From JAPPLG01 sp965199935 (GTDB lineage Bacteria > Bdellovibrionota > Bdellovibrionia > Bdellovibrionales > UBA1609): a DNA stretch of 64,000 nucleotides. Numbering within the stretch: the stretch's first letter is position 1; every line of letters begins with the position of its first letter. The stretch covers positions 806,001-870,000 of the forward strand of contig CBDATD010000001.1 of assembly GCA_965199935.1 (NCBI GenBank), in the 5' to 3' direction. The translations under genes and the position numbers were made by a program. A model generated the notes under the pieces. It saw only the letters and a list, made by a program, of their open reading frames with translations, had not been told where the DNA came from and did not search any database. Of this stretch, positions 58,715 through 64,000 are shown one piece after another.

Positions 58715-60049
58715 TTAGGTATTTCCTTTTTTATGAAATAAAGTTTTATAGAAATTGAAAATCACCGCCCACTCTGATTCGTATTTGCTTCTTGCGCTGT
58801 TTGAATGAAAATTATTCCATTGAATATTGGACTCCTGTAAACTGCGGAGAGGAGTGTTTTGTTTAAATGAAGACGAAAAATGAGGCGTGTATGAAGCCAG
58901 TTCATAAGAAACGTCAACGCTGGGCGGGGCCTCGGCGTTTTCTTCGTTCAAGGGTGCAGAAGCTGTATAGGAGAGCCATATATGCTCTCGGAATATTTGC
59001 GGGAGGCATTTTCTATACTCAAAGTATAAGTTTTTCATCCAGATGTATTTTCTCACCAAGTGCATCATGTGAGTGAGACTGTCTTTCTGTTCTAATGTCA
59101 TGCTGTTTAATACAAACTCTGGTATGCTGCTTATGTCCATATTGTAAGAGGCGAGGTCGAATGTGGGGTGGCTGTTTTGTAAATTCAGCCCTTCTTGATT
59201 TTTTTCTAAATGGAGCCATTTCATGATATTGGTATAAAGAAGATCCGTATGAGCGCTGTTGTCGGCAAAATCGGTGACGGCATTTTCGTAAATTTTTAGA
59301 ACAGAGGAGAATGTTTTGGCCGCTGTATCCACGGGCTGCACACATACAACAATTGATGGAAATTCAATATGGAAAGTTTCTGTCCAGAAATATTCTTTTT
59401 GATCTGTCTCTTCAGGTGTTGAGTAGAGATTGACTGCTGTGATGTCCACCGGCGGGGAATTTTCTATGCCCTCATTGGAGGCAGGAGGCGGCTGTTCTAG
59501 AGAGGATTCTTCAATGGGTGCGAGAAAACCGAGATAAGGATTTACAAATATAGAGCGTTGAGGCTGAGTTTGAAATTTTTTTATTTGTTTTTCCATTTGA
59601 GAATGTTCTTTGTCGTCTGTTTTCAGAGGCCGGCCCGAAAGAGATCTTGTTTGACGAACGTGTGCAAAAGCGGCCTTGACTAAAAAAAGGCCTTCCTCGT
59701 AAAGGGCAGGATGCACCCGCGGGTTTATATCTGCAATGTTGTCTAGATTTTTCGATAGAAGGGATACCAAATATTCAATGCGCTCCATATCTTCCCTGCG
59801 GTCGTGTTCGTAAGGCAGGAGGCGGCTGTTCTTTAGATCGTCTGCTTCAGGTGTACGCACAGGGGGAGGATTCAAAAAAGCTTTAAGCATACTGAAACAT
59901 AGAAGACCCTGCTCTATGTTCATAGAGTAAATTTTTTCCATTTGCTCTACGATGTGAGAAGGCTCTTTGTTGTCAAAAGTTAAACCGCAGTCTTCCCCAA
60001 GGGCGCCCCACTGTGTGAGAACACATAAAAAAATCAGTACAGGTTTCAT
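58715..60049 (-). CDS. Exported protein of unknown function, upstream of the kamA-like gene
   Basis: 444 residues with a signal peptide (KPVLIFLCVLTQWGALGED). The rest is soluble, acidic and helical, with a Pro/Glu/Ser-rich stretch around residues 170-205. No family was recognised. The kamA-like start is directly adjacent to its stop, so it heads the three-gene minus-strand operon. A perfect 14-bp palindrome (AACCTTATAAGGTT, 60059-60072) lies just upstream of the ATG and could be an operator or part of the promoter. Confidence 0.7.
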   Translation of the reverse strand: MKPVLIFLCVLTQWGALGEDCGLTFDNKEPSHIVEQMEKIYSMNIEQGLLCFSMLKAFLNPPPVRTPEADDLKNSRLLPYEHDRREDMERIEYLVSLLSKNLDNIADINPRVHPALYEEGLFLVKAAFAHVRQTRSLSGRPLKTDDKEHSQMEKQIKKFQTQPQRSIFVNPYLGFLAPIEESSLEQPPPASNEGIENSPPVDITAVNLYSTPEETDQKEYFWTETFHIEFPSIVVCVQPVDTAAKTFSSVLKIYENAVTDFADNSAHTDLLYTNIMKWLHLEKNQEGLNLQNSHPTFDLASYNMDISSIPEFVLNSMTLEQKDSLTHMMHLVRKYIWMKNLYFEYRKCLPQIFREHIWLSYTASAPLNEENAEAPPSVDVSYELASYTPHFSSSFKQNTPLRSLQESNIQWNNFHSNSARSKYESEWAVIFNFYKTLFHKKGNT

Positions 60050-60146
60050 AATGGAATAACCTTATAAGGTTTTGGAGAGGAAAAGTCTATTTTAACTCAG
60101 TGAGTTAGTTATATTAAGTTTGAAAATCTATGTGATAAGCAAGGGC

Positions 60147-60956
60147 ATGTTTTCTTCTAAAATATTTTTACTGCTTTCTCTATTGTTCACTCAAATGGTT
60201 TTCGCTCAAAAAGATTCTTCGTGGTCTGCTCAATGGACGTCTTTAACGCTTCGCTCTCTACCTATTTACTATGACCATCAAAATTGGAGAGAGCTGACAG
60301 TACAGCATCAAGCGGGTTTGAATTACCGTTTTTCAAAGGCTCAGACGGGTTTTCAGGAAGTTCAAGTACAGCTGGCTTATACCCACCCTTTAAAACTTGT
60401 TCCAGATCCGGATTTGTTTGGTTTTCAAGATTTGACGGCTGTTTTGGTTTACGCCTTTAATCCATTCTTGCAGGTGTTTGCAGGCAGTCTTCTGCCTTTA
60501 TCAAGGTCCTCTATCAAGAAACCTCTGACGGCCGCGGGGTCTGCGGGTGTCTCTTACTTTTTTTCATTTCCCGAAGAACTGGGGGAAGTTTTGCGTTTAA
60601 CACTGCACTTCAGGCATTTTATCTCTTTGAATGCACACCATAATGTGTTGAGAAGTTTTTTGGAAAGCTATATTCACAACGATTTTATTGTGTTGAATCA
60701 TGAGTTTCATATAAAGGGGCCTTCTTATGCGGGGTTTTCTCTGGAGTCTTCAGCGGGGTTTCAAAATTTTTACACTCACTCTCACAAATTGTACAACACA
60801 TGGAGCGCGGAGATGCGTCTGCTTTATTCCTGGAAATATTTACAGCTCTTTGCCTCCTTCGCGAGAAAATGGAGTTACTACGATAGGATTGTACTCAGAA
60901 CACGGCATATCCAGCCTTATCTTTTTTTGACTGGCGCTGTGTTGAAATGGAAATAA
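60147..60956 (+). CDS. Exported outer-membrane-type protein, unknown function
   Basis: About 269 residues from the ATG at 60147, which has AAGGG just upstream; a TTG at 60120 would add nine residues. A signal peptide (KIFLLLSLLFTQMVFAQ) precedes a sequence with many alternating aromatic/polar stretches and a final strand ending in GAVLKWK, as in transmembrane beta-barrels. No family was recognised. It is divergent from the kamA-like operon and precedes the metalloprotease gene by 64 bp on the same strand. Confidence 0.7.
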   Translation: MFSSKIFLLLSLLFTQMVFAQKDSSWSAQWTSLTLRSLPIYYDHQNWRELTVQHQAGLNYRFSKAQTGFQEVQVQLAYTHPLKLVPDPDLFGFQDLTAVLVYAFNPFLQVFAGSLLPLSRSSIKKPLTAAGSAGVSYFFSFPEELGEVLRLTLHFRHFISLNAHHNVLRSFLESYIHNDFIVLNHEFHIKGPSYAGFSLESSAGFQNFYTHSHKLYNTWSAEMRLLYSWKYLQLFASFARKWSYYDRIVLRTRHIQPYLFLTGAVLKWK

Positions 60957-61020
60957 TACAGCAGAGCTTGTATTACATTCAAAAAACTGTTAGACGGAGC
61001 AGAATTTACACGAGGAAAAA

Positions 61021-64000
61021 TTGACGCTGAAATTTGCTTATTTAAATATTTTTATTTTACTGTGTACATCTTGTGTGGAGATGCTGCCGGATCAATTTTC
61101 CCCTGACGATGTTAAACAAGATCAAATTTTTTCTATCGAACAGCTCACGCAGGCAAAATGCAGTATAAAAACACTTGAACCTGTAGAGCCGGGCAGCTTT
61201 ATCAGTCAAGCGCAGAAGATAGTATTAGAAAGCAACCGCGCCGATTCTGTGGTTTTTTCTGATTCATCAACAGTCCATCCCGTCATCAATAATCTGCCTG
61301 TTGTAAAATATGAGGTGGGAGGGGGTCCTGCGTTTTGCAGGACTTTGTTGAATCAAAAAGACATACGTCTAACAGCTCTTCCTCATTCTTCTTACGATGT
61401 TTACTTTCAAATAACAGGGGCTCATTTGAAAGTTTTGATGTCGGGGGGGCTGTATGAACTGCCTTATCAAAACCTTTCTCAAGCGATCCCCCTCGAAAAC
61501 GGGCAGTACGCCATTCCCCTTGGAGGGTACGCTCTCCAGCAGGGTCAGGTTCGAAACAGATTGAATGTGGATCATCAGAAAACTCATATTTTAGATTTTT
61601 TCCCTAATGAAGAGTCTTTGCAGACGGTGCAGGGCCGCGCAGGCATTCCTCAAAAAATCCGCGAGTCCGCCGGCCAAATTTATATTCCTGAATTAAGCTC
61701 CGGTTTTTTTCCCTTTAAGTATCAGGAAAAACTGGATGTTCTGCCTAAGGCGTATTTTGAGGGTGTGTGGTATTCCGGAGTCAGTGTTGTTTCTACAAAA
61801 ATTTTAAGCAATAACAGATTGGTGGGGTCCGGGTACGTTTTATCTGGAGACAGTTATTCTAAGTACACACCAGGCCAGAAGGTCTCTTTTAAATTTGAAT
61901 CAGGACGGTTGACGGCCGTCAATGAGCACTACAGAAAACAAAGCGATGATTTGGATTCCCCGGTGTCGGCGGAAGCGCTGTCTATCCCTGTGAAGCATTT
62001 TGACTACAGAAATACCTTATCCGCCGTCTTTCCAGAAGAGGGTTTGGAAGAGCCTTTAAACAATAGTTTATCCTGGAAAGACAAACGATATGTTTCTTTA
62101 AATTTTTCTCAAGTGGATGATTTTCATAACAAAAGGATGCGTTCCATAATCCGAAGGTATTCAGAGGATTCGCTGGAATCAGCAGAGCAGGCGGTGTCCC
62201 GTCCTGTTGTGACCGTCAAAGAACTGCGTTTTGCGCCTAATTACTTTGATTTCATTATTGATGATGGAGCTATGGAGTATCGGTTTTCCTTTTTTAAAAA
62301 AGATCCGTCTAACAAATCCGCATATCAGCCAAAAACAATGTCAAAAGCAGACCCTAGGTTTGAATTTTTCAGCCTCCGATACAATAGGATTTTTCCGGAT
62401 CCAGTACAGTCTTTCCGGGAAGATTATGAAGATCACGTTCGTTTATTGAAGGTGCATCCTAATGATCAAGGGCGTGTTCCGATTCATTTTTCGAACGCCA
62501 CTCCCCAGGATGATCTTATTAGGAGTATTGGGCGGGAGGCCGTGTCCTTATGGAATCAAGCTTTATCTATGGCGGGCATTTCGTGGAGGCTTTACCTTGA
62601 TGAAACAAAGGACGTCAATATTGGGGACAACCGCTACCACATTCTCAATATGCCCAATGAAAGAAACAGGCGGTATGCCGGCGTCGCTCAGTTTTATGCA
62701 GATCCTGAAACGGGAGAGCTTATTGCAACAACCTCCAATACTGTGATGCCGGATATTAAAGCGATGTTGGAGCAGACAGTGATCAGCTACGCTTACGAAA
62801 AATACGATTTGCTCAATCCGCTTAGACACACTTCCGTGTCTTACCCTGTTTCAATAGGAAAATCTTTTATCTTTCATCCAAAAGAGAAGATTGATTTGTC
62901 GTATTCTATGGAAAACCTGCGCTACCTGATGTTTGACAGCTATATACGCCGCTTGTCAGAAGCCTCTTTTTTAAAAGCCCCCCGTTCATTTAATGAGGCT
63001 CGTTCTTATTTTGAACAAATAGCACAGCAGAGAAATGAAATGAATCCGCTGATTTCACGAAGTTTTTCAAATTATTTTACAGATGCATCTCCAGAGTTAA
63101 AAGACTGGCTGAGAAATTTTAAAATTGCATACGCGTTAAAACAGGGGCGGTTTATGGAGGACGATCCTTTTGATCAAATTCAAAATAACGTTAGACATTG
63201 GGGGCTGGAAGATAGACGCGGGTACGCTGAACATGACTCCACATTAACCCGCATTTTGGATCAAGTGTGCCACGATATGCAAAACCCCGTCTTGGACAGA
63301 GATGTCTTTGAAGTGTCTGTGAAAAGCTGTGTTCAGAAGATTTTTCCCATTTACGCTCTGGGGGTCACTGTGCATGAGCTGGGGCATTCTCTTTTTTCAC
63401 TGCGGCACAACTTCGCGGCCAGCACAGATTACAAACTGCATAGAAATAAAGGCAGAAAATATCAGATTAAGCACTTAGCCCCCTATCTCACTTATACGAA
63501 TGCTAAGGGTGATTCAGCTCGTGTGGATTCCTGGTTCAACAATAATATTTCTTCTTCGGTCATGGATTATATTAGATTTTCAGATGGAGAGCAGTGGGGT
63601 CCGGGAGCTTATGATATTGCCGCCATCCATTTCTTATTTGATGGGGATCAAAAAAAAGCAGAAGAATTAAATGTGAAAGAAGTGATTGGTTTTTTACGCC
63701 CCCATAACAAAGAGCGTTTAGACAGAGATCATTTTAAAAGATGCTCGGATGGAGATTTGGGCAGTTCTGCATACTGTTTGGCGCATGACCGAGGCTCTAA
63801 ACCCGAAGAGATTGCCTTCAACGAGGTTAAAAGTTTGTTTTCCGTAATGGATCAGTATTTTTACAATCAGGATCGTTTTTTTCCAAACAGCGCATTTTAC
63901 TCGTCTATCTTTAGAAAAATTTGGAACTTGATGGTCATCTATCAGGATTGGAGAAAGCGTCTGGATGATTATTCCAGACGCCGTTTCAATACAACCATTG
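61021..64000 (+). CDS. Large zinc-metalloprotease lipoprotein, cut by the window end
   Basis: The frame runs from the TTG at 61021, preceded by CGAGGAAAAA, to the last base without a stop; at least 993 residues. A short hydrophobic leader ends in ILLCTSC, a plausible lipobox. The protease site is VHELGHSLFSLRHNFAAS (His about 785 and 789, third His about 796), with a Met-turn-like SSVMDY about 50 residues later. This resembles the HExxH...RHNF family of large bacterial metalloproteases (DUF4953-like). The spacing to the third histidine is one residue longer than the usual HExxHxxGxxH, and the glycine is replaced. Residues about 25-560 are a long N-terminal region of unknown fold. Confidence 0.85.
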   Translation, partial: MTLKFAYLNIFILLCTSCVEMLPDQFSPDDVKQDQIFSIEQLTQAKCSIKTLEPVEPGSFISQAQKIVLESNRADSVVFSDSSTVHPVINNLPVVKYEVGGGPAFCRTLLNQKDIRLTALPHSSYDVYFQITGAHLKVLMSGGLYELPYQNLSQAIPLENGQYAIPLGGYALQQGQVRNRLNVDHQKTHILDFFPNEESLQTVQGRAGIPQKIRESAGQIYIPELSSGFFPFKYQEKLDVLPKAYFEGVWYSGVSVVSTKILSNNRLVGSGYVLSGDSYSKYTPGQKVSFKFESGRLTAVNEHYRKQSDDLDSPVSAEALSIPVKHFDYRNTLSAVFPEEGLEEPLNNSLSWKDKRYVSLNFSQVDDFHNKRMRSIIRRYSEDSLESAEQAVSRPVVTVKELRFAPNYFDFIIDDGAMEYRFSFFKKDPSNKSAYQPKTMSKADPRFEFFSLRYNRIFPDPVQSFREDYEDHVRLLKVHPNDQGRVPIHFSNATPQDDLIRSIGREAVSLWNQALSMAGISWRLYLDETKDVNIGDNRYHILNMPNERNRRYAGVAQFYADPETGELIATTSNTVMPDIKAMLEQTVISYAYEKYDLLNPLRHTSVSYPVSIGKSFIFHPKEKIDLSYSMENLRYLMFDSYIRRLSEASFLKAPRSFNEARSYFEQIAQQRNEMNPLISRSFSNYFTDASPELKDWLRNFKIAYALKQGRFMEDDPFDQIQNNVRHWGLEDRRGYAEHDSTLTRILDQVCHDMQNPVLDRDVFEVSVKSCVQKIFPIYALGVTVHELGHSLFSLRHNFAASTDYKLHRNKGRKYQIKHLAPYLTYTNAKGDSARVDSWFNNNISSSVMDYIRFSDGEQWGPGAYDIAAIHFLFDGDQKKAEELNVKEVIGFLRPHNKERLDRDHFKRCSDGDLGSSAYCLAHDRGSKPEEIAFNEVKSLFSVMDQYFYNQDRFFPNSAFYSSIFRKIWNLMVIYQDWRKRLDDYSRRRFNTTI

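Overview
The window comes from a Gram-negative bacterium of moderate to low GC. It encodes outer-membrane-type proteins, a TonB-like protein, a Tad secretin and periplasmic-type hydrolases. The order asd - truA - rplM - rpsI, the DUF6531/RHS-like protein, the large HExxH metalloprotease lipoprotein and many secreted proteins of unknown function would fit a Bdellovibrio-like lineage (Bdellovibrionota). That placement is inference from gene content only, not a database match.

Layout. 1-8.3 kb: housekeeping genes (asd, truA, rplM, rpsI, a clpB split between two frames) plus a histone-H1-like protein and a serine hydrolase. 8.3-18.1 kb: a minus-strand defence operon, transcribed hsdM > hepT-like toxin > mntA-hsdS fusion > frameshifted abortive-infection-like gene > membrane/coiled-coil protein > ParA-like ATPase > hsdR. 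18.1-22.5 kb: a repeat-rich interval, a ZIP transporter, a DUF4143-type AAA ATPase behind a consensus promoter with a large palindrome, tRNA-Leu(GAG) with a duplicated 3' end, and a tonB-like gene. 22.7-26.4 kb: nagZ, two oligopeptide-type permeases and mltG, a probable murein turnover and recycling operon. 26.4-34.2 kb: an accessory region dominated by a repeat family with large nested hairpins, carrying a second AAA ATPase, a Fic protein and a duplicated coiled-coil/nuclease-like gene. 31.8-49.5 kb: a Tad/Flp pilus locus (flp, tadV-like peptidase, TadE-like proteins, cpaB, cpaC, a tadZ-tadA fusion, tadB, tadG-like). It is interrupted by the repeats and also holds an RHS-like gene and an amgK-murU-like sugar salvage pair. 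50.0-56.5 kb: corA, tatD, holB, tmk, then gap-pgk-tpiA. 56.4-64 kb: a minus-strand operon of two secreted proteins around a KamA-like radical SAM enzyme, an outer-membrane-type protein, and a metalloprotease lipoprotein cut by the window end.

The main novelty candidates are as follows. (1) A palindromic repeat family has a conserved core of about 60 bp, while its outer stems differ between subfamilies yet stay self-complementary. It is amplified with a 153/154-bp period and probably inserted in frame inside the murU-like gene, as Rickettsia palindromic elements do. (2) A HepT/MntA toxin-antitoxin pair sits inside a type I restriction operon, and MntA is fused to the HsdS specificity subunit. 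(3) TadZ and TadA are fused. Three genes (clpB, the abortive-infection-like gene and the RHS-like gene) each carry one apparent frameshift in or beside a short homopolymer. These could be true decay, recoding or assembly indels, and the sequence alone cannot decide.
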